Source: CALHVX01 sp964640725
GTDB lineage: Bacteria; Pseudomonadota; Gammaproteobacteria; Pseudomonadales; Azotimanducaceae
DNA length: 64,000 nt
Direction: 5' to 3'
NCBI GenBank assembly: GCA_964640725.1
Contig: CAZXIJ010000002.1
Span: 1 to 64,000, forward strand
Shown: positions 24,777-34,187 of the stretch, one piece after another
Position numbering within the stretch: the first letter of the stretch is position 1
Layout of the letters: the number at the start of each line of letters is the position of its first letter
The notes under the pieces: generated by a model
Told to the model about the DNA's origin: nothing
Databases searched by the model: none
What the model saw: the letters and a program-made list of their open reading frames with translations, nothing else
Program-made: the position numbers and the translations under genes

Positions 24777-26009
24777 TCAGACCTGTTGTGCTGTGCTCAG
24801 CGCGGGTTCAGAGCTTTGCCGATAGGCCGGGCGCGGCAATTCGAAATCGCGATGGTCTCCCGGGTTGCCGGTTTCTCCATGCTCAGCGGCCTTGATGATG
24901 TTGTACATCTCGCGGGCGGTCACGTAGTGCAACGCAAACTTGCTGCCATCGTTGTAGTGTTTCGCCAGGTAGCGGTGCATTTCCTTGATGGGCTCGCCAA
25001 GCAGCGCTTCCTCGTCGCGTTCGACGGTGCCATGGGTGTGCAGCTTGATGAAGATCCACTCCGGCTTGCCGGCGACGCTGATACCCGCCTTGACCCAGGC
25101 ATCGACTCGTTCCGGGGTGCCCGGATGAACACCAGTAAGCTCACCGTTCTCCAGGCGCGGCACGATGCCCCATTTCCGGCGTTTCCAGTTCCAGCCAAGG
25201 GGGCCTTGAACCATCAGCATATCGCCGCTGCCCGGCTGGCCGGCCTGAACATCTGGCCCGGTGTCGTGGGACTTACTTTGGCCAGGTATATCGGATGCGT
25301 AGTAGATGCTGTTTATTTTTGTCGTTTGCGCATCACAGGGGGCGCTGGGCAGCGTGTAGTCAACCACGCACCCCAGATCTTTCAGGAGCGGCAATTCGGC
25401 ATCGATGCCGCAACCGCTGGCATCGCCCCTGGAGTTGCACAGCGCCCAATCGCCGTGAACGAAGCCCCAGGAAACCTTGCCCGTTTCCGGGTGGCGCGGG
25501 AAAGCGCCGTGCTCCGTGTGCATGCGGTCGACAAAGGCCGCCATGCGGGCCCGAAAGGCCTCCGGGTCCGTATCTTCATGGTGCGCGTGAACTTCCAGCT
25601 CGCCGTAGCCGCTCGTGCACAGGTCGACGATGCGGTCGACGTGGTCTTGCCGGTACTCGTCTTCGGGGTAAAAGAAGCTGTGCTGCGGCGGTCGCCCGTC
25701 CGCATCCTTGAACTCCGAGGCCATGCGCGGAAAGCCTTCCGTCCAGCGTTCCACCCGTTCGTTGGCCAGCTTTTCGCCGGGGCTGCGCCACAGCGGCTCG
25801 AAGTGATCGCAGACGCAGAGCATGATATGGCGTGTCGGCGCCGCGGGGTTTTGCTCGAACGCGGCCGCCTGCCGGCGTTGCCGCTGCACATCCTTGAGGT
25901 ACGGAAAAAACCAGTGCGTTGCGTTGCGGGCCCGCAGCAGCATCCAGACCAGGCCCAGGGGCACTGCGATCAGGATGCCCGCAAGGACAGTTAACGAAAC
26001 TATGGACAC
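24777..26009 (-). CDS. Membrane-anchored deacetylase-like protein of unknown function
   Basis: 410 residues. An N-terminal helix (residues 3-24) anchors it. The body has CVCDHFEPLWRSP, SFFYPEDEY, EVHAHHEDTD and SWGFVHGDWAL, a pattern of acidic and His residues in beta/alpha-barrel positions reminiscent of NodB-type polysaccharide deacetylases, but I cannot map a full catalytic set. GTG start at 26009 with only a weak ribosome binding site. It heads a minus-strand operon with the family 2 glycosyltransferase and faces a second deacetylase-like gene across a 176-base divergent promoter region. Confidence 0.62.
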   Translation of the reverse strand: MSIVSLTVLAGILIAVPLGLVWMLLRARNATHWFFPYLKDVQRQRRQAAAFEQNPAAPTRHIMLCVCDHFEPLWRSPGEKLANERVERWTEGFPRMASEFKDADGRPPQHSFFYPEDEYRQDHVDRIVDLCTSGYGELEVHAHHEDTDPEAFRARMAAFVDRMHTEHGAFPRHPETGKVSWGFVHGDWALCNSRGDASGCGIDAELPLLKDLGCVVDYTLPSAPCDAQTTKINSIYYASDIPGQSKSHDTGPDVQAGQPGSGDMLMVQGPLGWNWKRRKWGIVPRLENGELTGVHPGTPERVDAWVKAGISVAGKPEWIFIKLHTHGTVERDEEALLGEPIKEMHRYLAKHYNDGSKFALHYVTAREMYNIIKAAEHGETGNPGDHRDFELPRPAYRQSSEPALSTAQQV

Positions 26010-26185
26010 TCTACCGGCACCAGATGGTTTGTCAGGTCGGTATTATAGAGCTAAAGGCCAGCCGCGATCTGCTGCCGGAAGGGATTCTGTTCGCCGGTCG
26101 CGAGATTCATGACGTGTGTCTGAAAATTTGCGGAGCACCCTTATCGTCTGCGGTTCCGCCCGCTGGTTTGGAGTATATTGCGGCA

Positions 26186-27157
26186 ATGCAGCCCATGTTT
26201 TGCTTCACCCTCGATACGGAACCGGACGATCTCTGGTCCGAAGGTATTACCTTTGAGCACTTCCGCAACCTCACGGACTTCCATGTGCGGTTGTCGGACG
26301 CGGGCGCCCGGGTAACACACTTGACGACCAGCGAGGTGGCTGAAGACCCGATGGCCCGAGATGTCATGCAGGGGCTGCTTGACCGGGGCGACTGCGAGAT
26401 CGGCGCGCACTTCCACACCTGGACTCGGGAATGGCCTTTCGAAGTCCCTGATCTGGGCGCTGACCCGATCAAGGCCCTGGCACACAACCTGGGCGATGAC
26501 GTCGAGCGCAACATGCTGACGTACACCTGTAACGCCTTGCGCGATGCTTTCGGCGTTGCGCCACGCTCCTTTCGGGGCGGACGCTGGTCCTGGGGTCCGG
26601 AGACCGCTCGCTCGCTGATCGCCAACGGGATTTCGGTCGATTCGTCCATGACACCGACCCTGAGCTGGCGTGATCCCTCACATCCCTACGTCGATGGCCC
26701 TGACTGGACCGATCTGGATTGCCAGCCGTTCCTGATCGACGAGCCGGCGCCGACGCCCGACGCGCGGCTGGTCGAACTGCCCGTTGGCGCGAACGACGTG
26801 ACCCCGGATTGGGTTCGTAACTCTCTCCCCGCCGGCCTGCCGCACCGGATCGCCAACAAGCTGCTGCGAACGGCAGGCAAGGTCACCGGTCCGGTCAGCC
26901 TGCGCCCAACCTACCTCAGCGTCCCGCAAATGGAAGCCTGCATGCGCCAGCTGATGGCGGATGAGTGTCCTGTCTGGGTATTCATGATTCACTCGTCGGA
27001 GATCGCCCGCTGCGAGCCCCTGCCAACGGACGAAGAGGTTGCACGCTTCATTGAGCGTTGCGAAGCGTCGGTCAAGGTCGCGGTGTCATTGGGTGCACGC
27101 GGCGTTACCCTTGCAGAAGCCGGGGACTGGGTCAGAGCGAACGCGCCGACCACATAG
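26186..27157 (+). CDS. Polysaccharide deacetylase-like protein
   Basis: About 323 residues, no signal peptide. FCFTLDTEPDDLW supplies the early Asp pair, CEIGAHFHTW a His-x-His metal site, and FRGGRWSWG the Arg-containing motif of NodB-fold carbohydrate deacetylases; FMIHSSEI closes the barrel. ATG at 26186 has GGAG about 12 bases upstream; the open frame farther upstream has no coding character. It may remove acetyl groups from a sugar of the polymer precursor. Its end overlaps the end of xrtA by 26 bases, convergently. The divergent partner at 24777-26009 may act on the same glycan. Confidence 0.7.
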   Translation: MQPMFCFTLDTEPDDLWSEGITFEHFRNLTDFHVRLSDAGARVTHLTTSEVAEDPMARDVMQGLLDRGDCEIGAHFHTWTREWPFEVPDLGADPIKALAHNLGDDVERNMLTYTCNALRDAFGVAPRSFRGGRWSWGPETARSLIANGISVDSSMTPTLSWRDPSHPYVDGPDWTDLDCQPFLIDEPAPTPDARLVELPVGANDVTPDWVRNSLPAGLPHRIANKLLRTAGKVTGPVSLRPTYLSVPQMEACMRQLMADECPVWVFMIHSSEIARCEPLPTDEEVARFIERCEASVKVAVSLGARGVTLAEAGDWVRANAPTT

Positions 27158-28643
27158 CCTGCACCAGGGCATTCGCGCCCGCCTCGTTGCCGGCGCATGC
27201 GCCGGGCTCGTAGCCCACAAACAGCAACGCCTCGCTGGCGATACGGCCCTGAACCCTTTGCCTCAGCTGGCCGAGCATCAGGTCGCGCCTGCTTGCGCCG
27301 GCCCGGGCGCCGACCTGATACCACCAGAGCATGACGCGCCGCTTGCCGGTGCTGTCCTGAACGGCAACGGTTCGGCGCACCTTGGCACCGTTGATTTCTA
27401 CCCGTGCTTCGTCGATCTCGCGCCAGCCAGCTTCTCGGGAGAACCGCACGTTATTGCCGTTGAGTAACTCTGCGCCCTGCCGTGGGCGAGCGTACCGAAG
27501 TTCCCCGGCAACCAGCTGACACCCGTTGTCGCCGTCGTTCTTGCCGTAGCTCGCGAGCCGGGTTTGGTCGGTGTTCTCGTAGCTGGGCGACCAGGCCGCC
27601 ATGGCGCTGCGCGGGTAGCCGGGCACCCCCTCTGGCAAAGCAGCGGCAGGCACCGGAGCAGTTGCCAGGGGCCAAAGGTAGATTGCAGCCACCAGCGCGA
27701 TCGGCAGCAGACCAGCGAATCGCCAGGCACCGGGCTGTGCCGGGACGGCTTCGGCTGCCAGGTGCGCAGCGAGCACTGATGGCCGTTTCTCGAGCCAGGG
27801 CTCCGTGCGCCGGGTTGCGAAGTCGAAGCACAGCAGCATCGCTCCGAACACGATCCACCCAAAGAAGTCATGGCTATCCAGCAGCGGCGAGTCGACCCCG
27901 TACCAATCTGCGTGCTGGATCAGGTAGCTGACGCGAATCCAGTTGCAGGCCATAGCCAGCAGCAGCCCAAGCCCGTACCGGTAGAGCTCAATGGGCCAGC
28001 GTGTCGGGCTGACGACGTTGAGAATGGCAACCAGGCCGAGGGCGCTGACAAAGTACTTCAGCCCTGAGCAGCCCTCGGCGACCTCAACGATGCCAGTGCC
28101 CAGCTCAAAATAGGTGGCGTGGATGTGAACCTGAACGTCCAGCAGGCGCATCAGGCCCGTGCTGACAGCGACAGTGATGTGCTGGAGCAGCGGGCCAATC
28201 AGATAAAAGACGGGAAAAGCCGATAGAACAATCAGGCTGGCCCGCAGGGTCACCGCAAACGCCTGGGGCCCGGCAATGAGACTTACTGCCAAGGGAACGC
28301 TCAGGGCTGCCGCAAACTGTGCGATACCCTGCAGCGATAGCCACAGGCAGACCAGCAGCACGGTTTGCAGTCCTGCCAGGAGCAGCGCCCTGCTCCACAA
28401 CGGCAGAGGAAACTCGCTCTGCGGCTCCGGTGGCCAGAACAGGGCGGCCAGGGTCAGGACCAAGAGCAGCAGGCCTTGTTCCAGATCTGAACCCGGTGTC
28501 CAGCGATTGGCCAGATCGGCAAACAGCGCCGGATAGAGCGCGATGTGAACGGCGATCACGGCCAGCCACAGTAGCGCCCAGCGCCAGCGTTGCCGCCGGT
28601 GTTCCAGGGGTTCCGGGGCGAGGTCTGCGGCGTAAGGCGCCAT
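27132..28643 (-). CDS. xrtA: Exosortase A with fused C-terminal EpsI domain
   Basis: 503 residues. About eight membrane helices in the first 300 residues carry the exosortase catalytic triad: Cys192 (VAEGCSGLKYF), Arg237 (CNWIRV) and His258 (SHDFFGW). The C-terminal 190 residues are soluble and resemble the EpsI/DUF3485 domain (GNNVRFSREAGWREI, VMLWWYQVG), as in many XrtA proteins. Exosortases are thought to process PEP-CTERM proteins at the inner membrane and occur with extracellular polysaccharide genes. No PEP-CTERM protein is visible in the window. It starts 3 bases after the Wzy-like gene ends. The glycine at position 191, where Ala is common, is a minor variation. Confidence 0.92.
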   Translation of the reverse strand: MAPYAADLAPEPLEHRRQRWRWALLWLAVIAVHIALYPALFADLANRWTPGSDLEQGLLLLVLTLAALFWPPEPQSEFPLPLWSRALLLAGLQTVLLVCLWLSLQGIAQFAAALSVPLAVSLIAGPQAFAVTLRASLIVLSAFPVFYLIGPLLQHITVAVSTGLMRLLDVQVHIHATYFELGTGIVEVAEGCSGLKYFVSALGLVAILNVVSPTRWPIELYRYGLGLLLAMACNWIRVSYLIQHADWYGVDSPLLDSHDFFGWIVFGAMLLCFDFATRRTEPWLEKRPSVLAAHLAAEAVPAQPGAWRFAGLLPIALVAAIYLWPLATAPVPAAALPEGVPGYPRSAMAAWSPSYENTDQTRLASYGKNDGDNGCQLVAGELRYARPRQGAELLNGNNVRFSREAGWREIDEARVEINGAKVRRTVAVQDSTGKRRVMLWWYQVGARAGASRRDLMLGQLRQRVQGRIASEALLFVGYEPGACAGNEAGANALVQAMWSARSL

Positions 28644-28646
28644 GGC

Positions 28647-29909
28647 TCAGGCCAGCACCTGGATAACGAGATAGACCGCCAGCAAGGCGAAGATCGAAAT
28701 CACCGGGATCATCAGTCCCATGCTGGTCAGTCGTTTTTGCGGCACCAGCCCTTGATCGATCATGCGCTGCAGCTCTGCAAGCGCGATCGCCGGAATGAAA
28801 AAGCTGGTGATCATATGGGCTCGGTCCAGGAAGAACATTGGCACCAGGGCGCCGATGTAAGCCAGAGTCAGCGCGACCGGGCGATTGAAATCGCGCCAGG
28901 AGCGGCGCTTGGTGCCGCCGATGTACTCCCAGGTCGCCGAGATATAGATAAAGGGCGCGAACAACGCCCGGCACCAGATCAGATAACCGACGATTCCCAG
29001 TTCGGCAACGATCTCGATCCAGGAATTGTGAGCAACTCGCACGTAGCGGAATTTGAACTGCTCGTAGCCAATGCCAAGGATCGGGTTCTCGACAAACAGC
29101 CTCAGGCCTGAATACCAGGCATACACCCGGTCCTGGCTCGATGTGTCGACCAGGTTGGCCATGCGCTCGGGCTGAAACAGGGCGACAACGGGCAGCGCGG
29201 CAAACGCTAGGATCGCCGTTTTTGCCAGACCAAAGCGCAGGTAGAAGAGCCCCACGAAAATGACCATAAGCGCGATAAACGAGCCTCGGGAGTTGGTCAG
29301 GGTGATGGTGTAGGCCAGAGTCCCGGCCACGCCAAGGTAAAACAGCATCAGCAGTCGCGAGTTGGTTTTCTGTGCCAGATACAGGGCCAGGGGCGTCGAG
29401 ATCGCCAGGGACATGCCCATGTCGTTCGGGTCGCCAAAGAGCCCTACGTATACCGGCTGCACGTAGCCTGCGGAGGTCATGAAGGCGGCTTTGCCGCTCC
29501 AGCCGATGTGTTCCGGGTCGTAGTACTGAAGGATGCAGTGCAGCGAGATCGTAAAGAACATCATTACGAACCAGGCCAGTAACCGATCTACGTAAACCTC
29601 TTTGCCCGCGACCTGATAAACCAGATAGAAAATAATGGAGATACCGAGCAGGTGAGCCGTGCTGTACTCGACGGCTTCGCTCATGTTGACCAGGGCCGTG
29701 CTCAGGAAGATCCAGAAGGAAAGAAAAAGCAGGCAAAAGTGCTCAATTCGAAACTTGGGTTTCGGCGCGAGCAACGCGCTGATGATCAGCAGCACTTCGA
29801 CGACCGGAATGAGCGGCAGCTCGCTCAGGTTCAATGTCGAGTAGTCCTGAGGCCGAATAATGACCAGGAACAGGTACGCGCACAGCAGCAGGAAGGTCGG
29901 CTGGTTCAG
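28647..29909 (-). CDS. O-antigen ligase/Wzy-like polysaccharide polymerase (unusual start)
   Basis: About 420 residues with ten or more membrane helices, PVYVGLFGDPNDMGMS, TNSRGSFIALM and AHNSWIEIVAELG, typical of Wzy/WaaL-type enzymes that polymerise or transfer lipid-linked repeats in the periplasm. The first in-frame conventional start is TTG at 29834, but conserved-looking sequence continues upstream (LLCAYLFLVIIRPQDYST), so the true N-terminus lies earlier. Only CTG at 29909 is available in frame, with AGGA about 10 bases before it. An ATG at 29920 is out of frame by one base across a TTTTCCCCC run. Hence a CTG start, a -1 slip, or a single-base sequence error. It follows the stop of the upstream glycosyltransferase by 12 bases. 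Confidence 0.85.
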   Translation of the reverse strand: MNQPTFLLLCAYLFLVIIRPQDYSTLNLSELPLIPVVEVLLIISALLAPKPKFRIEHFCLLFLSFWIFLSTALVNMSEAVEYSTAHLLGISIIFYLVYQVAGKEVYVDRLLAWFVMMFFTISLHCILQYYDPEHIGWSGKAAFMTSAGYVQPVYVGLFGDPNDMGMSLAISTPLALYLAQKTNSRLLMLFYLGVAGTLAYTITLTNSRGSFIALMVIFVGLFYLRFGLAKTAILAFAALPVVALFQPERMANLVDTSSQDRVYAWYSGLRLFVENPILGIGYEQFKFRYVRVAHNSWIEIVAELGIVGYLIWCRALFAPFIYISATWEYIGGTKRRSWRDFNRPVALTLAYIGALVPMFFLDRAHMITSFFIPAIALAELQRMIDQGLVPQKRLTSMGLMIPVISIFALLAVYLVIQVLA

Positions 29910-29921
29910 GGGGAAAACATC

Positions 29922-31028
29922 CTAGCCGGATTGATAGGCCTGGTCGTACCTGTCGGCCATCACGGACACACTGAACTGTGCCTGCGCGGTGGCGAGGGCG
30001 CCGGCGCAAAGCGCATCGTAGTGCGTCTTGCTGTCCAGGGCTTGCTGCACGCCGTCAAGCAGGCCCTGCGCATCGCCCGGCTTCGCCAGGTATCCGTTGG
30101 TGCCGCCTTCGATAAGGTCGGGAAGCCCTCCGACTGCCGTGGCGACAACCGGTCGTCCGGCGGCCATCGCCTCGAGTACCACCATAGGCGTTCCTTCGCT
30201 GTGGGAGCTGAGCACCATCAGGTGGCAGCGTTCGAGAAAGGGCATCACGTCCAGCTGTTCCCCGTGAAAGGACACCTGGTCGGCCATGCCCAGAGACTGC
30301 GCGTGGGTCTTAAGTTCGTCGGCTGCACTGCCGTTGCCGACAATGTCCAGCTGTGCCTGGCTGTTGACCTTGAGCAGGCCAGCGAACATTTCCAGCAGCA
30401 GTTTCTGATTCTTGATCGGTTCAAGGCGCCCCACGTGGAGCAATCGCGGCGCTTCCAGCGGCGGCTTTTGTGCGGCCGCAGGGGCAAAGCTGTCCACGTT
30501 GACACCGTTCAGGATGACGCTGCATTTTCGCTCTGGCAGGCGCAGCGGCCCGCACAGGTGTTGTCGCAGCTCTTCTGACACAGCAACCGCCTGCTGGCTG
30601 ACGAGACCCGCCAGCCAGTTTCGAACACGGTCCCGGGTCCGGTCTTGCTCGAAGCCATGCACCGTATGGACCAGGTGCACGGACGGAGAGCGCAACCGCA
30701 GCAGAGCGCCGTGGTACCAGGCGCCGCCGTTATGCGTGTGAATGACCTCGACGTTGAGTTCTTTGACCAGCTCCGACAGCTTGTTGACGCGCTCGCGATA
30801 GGTGTTCAGACCACCGAAGGAGTCCACCCGTATGCCCTGCGACTTGAGCTCTGGCCCCAGCGTTCCGGGCTCTCGCAGGCAGCAGACACCGGCAAGTTGG
30901 CCACGACGATCCTGCTCTGCAGCCAGGTTGCAGATCATGCGCTCCGCGCCGCCCATTTCCAGGAACAGAGCCAGGTGCAGAACGCGCTTGCTTGCACCGG
31001 AATGTTGCGTTGCCTTGGGCGCGTTCAC
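29922..31028 (-). CDS. Glycosyltransferase family 4
   Basis: 368 residues of GT-B fold. FLEMGGAERMICNLA is the glycine-rich acceptor-domain loop common in EPS transferases, RLLHVGRLEPIKNQKLLLE opens the donor domain, and LSSHSEGTPMVVLEAMAAG is the EX7E nucleotide-sugar motif, followed by TNGYLAKPGD. It lies between the chain-length determinant and the polymerase in the minus-strand operon. It adds a sugar to the lipid-linked repeat; donor unknown. Confidence 0.9.
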   Translation of the reverse strand: MNAPKATQHSGASKRVLHLALFLEMGGAERMICNLAAEQDRRGQLAGVCCLREPGTLGPELKSQGIRVDSFGGLNTYRERVNKLSELVKELNVEVIHTHNGGAWYHGALLRLRSPSVHLVHTVHGFEQDRTRDRVRNWLAGLVSQQAVAVSEELRQHLCGPLRLPERKCSVILNGVNVDSFAPAAAQKPPLEAPRLLHVGRLEPIKNQKLLLEMFAGLLKVNSQAQLDIVGNGSAADELKTHAQSLGMADQVSFHGEQLDVMPFLERCHLMVLSSHSEGTPMVVLEAMAAGRPVVATAVGGLPDLIEGGTNGYLAKPGDAQGLLDGVQQALDSKTHYDALCAGALATAQAQFSVSVMADRYDQAYQSG

Positions 31029-31080
31029 GAGTCAGCCTGGGTTCCGCTGGACCGGGGTGCGAATCTGTTTCGGTCCGAGT

Positions 31081-32619
31081 TCAAGAGGTCGATCGAATGA
31101 GCAGGAACGAAGCAATGGCCGCATAGGCAAGGGTTGATATCGCCACCGGCGCAACCAGGGCGCCAAAGCTGCGGCTGTTCAAAATGCCGTGTTCTGCGCG
31201 GGTGTAAGTCACGGACCCCAGCACCGGCAGGGAGATGGATTTGCCCAGTTCCTCTGAGGAGTAGAAGGTCGGTGACAGCATTTCCTTGAGGATCACAAAC
31301 CCCAGAACGGCTGCCCAGGCGAGCACGAAGACGAGGGAGATGAGCAACAACCGGTTCGGCGCGACCGGGTTCGGCAGCAGGTAGGGAGCCTCAATCACCT
31401 GGAACTGCACCTTGCTGTCACTGACCTCGGCATTGCGCGAGATCCGTGCCGATTCCCGCCTCTGCAGCAGCGTCTCGTACTGGTTTTTGTAGACATCGTA
31501 GTCCCGGCTCAGCTTGCGCAGCCGAGCTTCAATCTCCGGAATCGCGGCGGTGCGTGCTTTCAGGGCATCCCGGCGGCGAGTGAAGTCTTCCAAACGTGCC
31601 CGGACGGACGCGATTTCCGCATCGGCGCGGCTGATTTCCAGACCCAGCTCCGTGACCAGCAGATCGGTGCCAGAGGAGCGCGTTGCCGTAACGGGCGCTT
31701 TCGAGTAGGCCCGGCGCAGTGTTCGGAGCTGCTCGCGTGCAGACACGACGTCCGGGTGCTTGTCGGTAAAGCGCAGCAGGAGCTCGTCCAGCTGGCCTTC
31801 CAGCAGGGCGATACGCGATGCGATCTGACCCGCGCTGGCATTGCTGGTCTCGCTGCTGCCAATGTTCAGGCCGTCGTACTGTTTTTGCAGTCCGTCCCGT
31901 GCCAGCTGCAACTCCCGGAGCTTGAGTCCCAGATCCTGAATTTCTGTGTTCAGGCGCTGCAACTCGCCAAAGAAGGAGCGTCCCTCCTCCGGCATGATGT
32001 CGAAATTCTCGGTGCGGAACTGCTTGAGGTTGTTCTCCGCAGCGTCGAGCCGCTCTTCGTAAGTGGTGATCTGGGAATCGATGAACTCGACGCTGCGTTT
32101 GGAATCCTCGCTGGTGCCGCCCAGCACCGACTCGATAAAGCTGTTCAGCAGAGAGTTGACGATGGACTTGGCGCGCTCCGGATCCTTGTGCTCGTAGGCC
32201 AGGGTAATTTCCTGGGCCGTGCCGCGGACCCGCGTGGTGTTGCGCGCCTGGACCTGCACCCTGGCGGCGATCTCGTCCAACCGCCTTTGGATGTCCTCCG
32301 GGCCGCTAACGTCCAGAAGCATGTCGTTTTGCTCGGCGACCTTGCGAAGATTGTTGTTCGAGAGCAACCGCACTCGCGCGATCTCGAGCAAGTCGGCTTC
32401 CATGTTGGTGTTGTCGATGGTGATGCCTTCGAGCAGATAGTCGAGCATCGACCGGGGATCGACATAGAGCTTTGCTTCGCTGCGGTAAACGTTGGGCAAT
32501 AGCAGGGAGATTGCCCACCCGAAAACGCAGATAAAAAACAGTCCCAGCAGAACGGTCCGTTTCTGGTTCCCGATCTGGTAGACGTACTTGTGAAGGATCG
32601 AGATGTATTCCTGCAGCAT
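31081..32619 (-). CDS. Polysaccharide chain-length determinant (Wzz/EpsF-like, PEP-CTERM locus type)
   Basis: 512 residues. Start at 32619 gives MLQEYISILHKYVYQI, the usual opening of the chain-length family found in XrtA loci; upstream in-frame sequence looks non-coding. An N-terminal membrane helix (about 22-42) and a C-terminal helix (about 425-445, with a further hydrophobic end) flank a long periplasmic region rich in coiled coil (about 160-390). No cytoplasmic tyrosine kinase domain is fused, so a separate kinase would be needed and is not in the window. It sets the length of the polymer made by the adjacent Wzy-like protein. Confidence 0.9.
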   Translation of the reverse strand: MLQEYISILHKYVYQIGNQKRTVLLGLFFICVFGWAISLLLPNVYRSEAKLYVDPRSMLDYLLEGITIDNTNMEADLLEIARVRLLSNNNLRKVAEQNDMLLDVSGPEDIQRRLDEIAARVQVQARNTTRVRGTAQEITLAYEHKDPERAKSIVNSLLNSFIESVLGGTSEDSKRSVEFIDSQITTYEERLDAAENNLKQFRTENFDIMPEEGRSFFGELQRLNTEIQDLGLKLRELQLARDGLQKQYDGLNIGSSETSNASAGQIASRIALLEGQLDELLLRFTDKHPDVVSAREQLRTLRRAYSKAPVTATRSSGTDLLVTELGLEISRADAEIASVRARLEDFTRRRDALKARTAAIPEIEARLRKLSRDYDVYKNQYETLLQRRESARISRNAEVSDSKVQFQVIEAPYLLPNPVAPNRLLLISLVFVLAWAAVLGFVILKEMLSPTFYSSEELGKSISLPVLGSVTYTRAEHGILNSRSFGALVAPVAISTLAYAAIASFLLIRSTS

Positions 32620-32658
32620 GGTTCCAGCCGTTGCCCGGTATGTCCTTATTAGCGCCGC

Positions 32659-32664
32659 ATTATA
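32659..32664 (-). promoter_or_regulatory. Candidate -10 element upstream of the chain-length determinant
   Basis: TATAAT on the minus strand, 40 bases upstream of the start codon, within the 159-base gap between two minus-strand genes. No good -35 hexamer lies 16-18 bases before it, so a sigma-70 promoter here is possible but weakly supported. Confidence 0.3.
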
Positions 32665-32778
32665 TCGCCGCAACTCTGACGCATTCTGAGAGAGAGGCAA
32701 TAGTTTGTATCGTAGTTGCTCGCATCGCGAACTCGCGCCGCTCCTGCCGAACCGTCACGACGAAAAGTAAGTAGACAG

Positions 32779-33951
32779 CTAGGCCCGTCGCGTTAAAGAT
32801 TCGTAACACTTGAGCATTAGCGCCGCTTTCGTCGCCGGGCTGTAGTCTGCCAGGACTCGGGCGCGGGCTGCCGCGGCCAGCTTTTTGGATCGGTCAGGCT
32901 CATCCAGGCGCCTGCGCATCGCTGCCGTGAGACCCGCCACACACTCGGGCTCAACAAGGTCGCCAAGAGCGCCGCCATCGAGCAAGTCGGGAACGCCGCC
33001 AACGCGGGTCGCGATGATCGGCACCCCCGCCATCGCCGCTTCCAACAGTACGTTCGGCAGTCCCTCAGACCGGGACGGCAGCACAAAAGCATCGGCGGCC
33101 TGATAGACCTGGGCCATATCCCGGCTGTACCCGGGAAAATGAACCTGATCCAGCACGCCCAGCTCGGCAGCCTGGGCTTTGGTGGCTTCGAGATCGGGCC
33201 CTTCGCCGAACAGCATCAACTCTGCAACCGGGCCGCGCTCGCGCAACAAGTCAGCGAAAGCGGTGACCAGCACATCCTGGGCTTTCTCGACAGAAAACCG
33301 CCCAGCGGTCACAAATCGCAGGGGCACCGGGTCCGGGGCATCGAAGGCATTGTGGGCAGTTTCCGGGATCGCGTTGGGGATGACGTTGATGCGGTCATCC
33401 TTAACCCCCCATTCACGAAGAAAATCGGCCTGCTTTGGCGCGACGGCAATGACCGAGGCCCCGAGGCGGAGCAGCCTTCGGTCGATCTGGTTGTACAGAG
33501 CCTGCTTCCGGTCGGTCCAGGTCTCGCCGTGAAACACGAATACGGTTCTGCCCAGCGATGCCAGGCGACTCCACAGTGCGGTGACCACAAAGAAGCGGGA
33601 CTTGGTGTTGTCGACCTGGATGATGTCCGGCGCCTCGCTGGCGAGCAGCTTGCGCACCGCCCACCAGGCAGCGGGGTCGAAGCTGTGGCGCTCGGGAATC
33701 TGAATGATTTCGTAGCCGCGATCCTTCAGGCCGATCTCGAAGTCCGTGACCGGTTCTCCAGGGCGGTAAAACTGGACAAAGCGCACGTGAATCGCGCTCT
33801 GGCGCAGCAAATCCAGCGCGTAGACAAGGTTGACCAACGGGCCATTGAACCGGGTCGCTTCCAGGAAGATCAGAACGTCCAGCTGTTTTTCAGAAGCCGC
33901 TTCGGGCGTCATGGCGCGGCTCGCCCCAGATATGTCGGATTCAAGTGTCAA
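32779..33951 (-). CDS. Glycosyltransferase family 4
   Basis: 390 residues of GT-B fold. The donor domain begins at LRFVTAGRFSVEKAQDVLV and holds the EX7E motif within VLPSRSEGLPNVLLEAAMAG, then IIATRVGGVPDLL. The N-terminal domain carries FHGETWTDRKQ and NAIPETA. First gene of the minus-strand group leading to xrtA, with a 236-base divergent region (33952-34187) upstream shared with the propeller-like gene. Likely adds a sugar to the repeat unit in the cytoplasm. Confidence 0.9.
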   Translation of the reverse strand: MTLESDISGASRAMTPEAASEKQLDVLIFLEATRFNGPLVNLVYALDLLRQSAIHVRFVQFYRPGEPVTDFEIGLKDRGYEIIQIPERHSFDPAAWWAVRKLLASEAPDIIQVDNTKSRFFVVTALWSRLASLGRTVFVFHGETWTDRKQALYNQIDRRLLRLGASVIAVAPKQADFLREWGVKDDRINVIPNAIPETAHNAFDAPDPVPLRFVTAGRFSVEKAQDVLVTAFADLLRERGPVAELMLFGEGPDLEATKAQAAELGVLDQVHFPGYSRDMAQVYQAADAFVLPSRSEGLPNVLLEAAMAGVPIIATRVGGVPDLLDGGALGDLVEPECVAGLTAAMRRRLDEPDRSKKLAAAARARVLADYSPATKAALMLKCYESLTRRA

Positions 33952-34187
33952 GTTAGGCTACAAAGTTCGCGGAAGGACGACTCTACGGTGGACAGGCAAT
34001 CGGCGCGACGATGCGTTTCGCAAATTCCGCGCTCGCGCGCGGACCGGTATGATGCCAGCCCCTGCAGGCATGCGGAACTGCGAGGTTTGCCGCGGATTGC
34101 AGCATGCATCCGGGGCTAAACTCCCGGGCTGCCCACATTGGCGGTGCGCGCATCGACGCTCGCATTGAATTGGCGTACGGAATCGGA

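Noticed and set aside
28105..29736. Minus-strand open frame of about 543 codons overlapping xrtA and the polymerase gene
   Set aside because: Same strand but another frame; no hydrophobic helices or motifs, while the two overlapped genes have strong ones.
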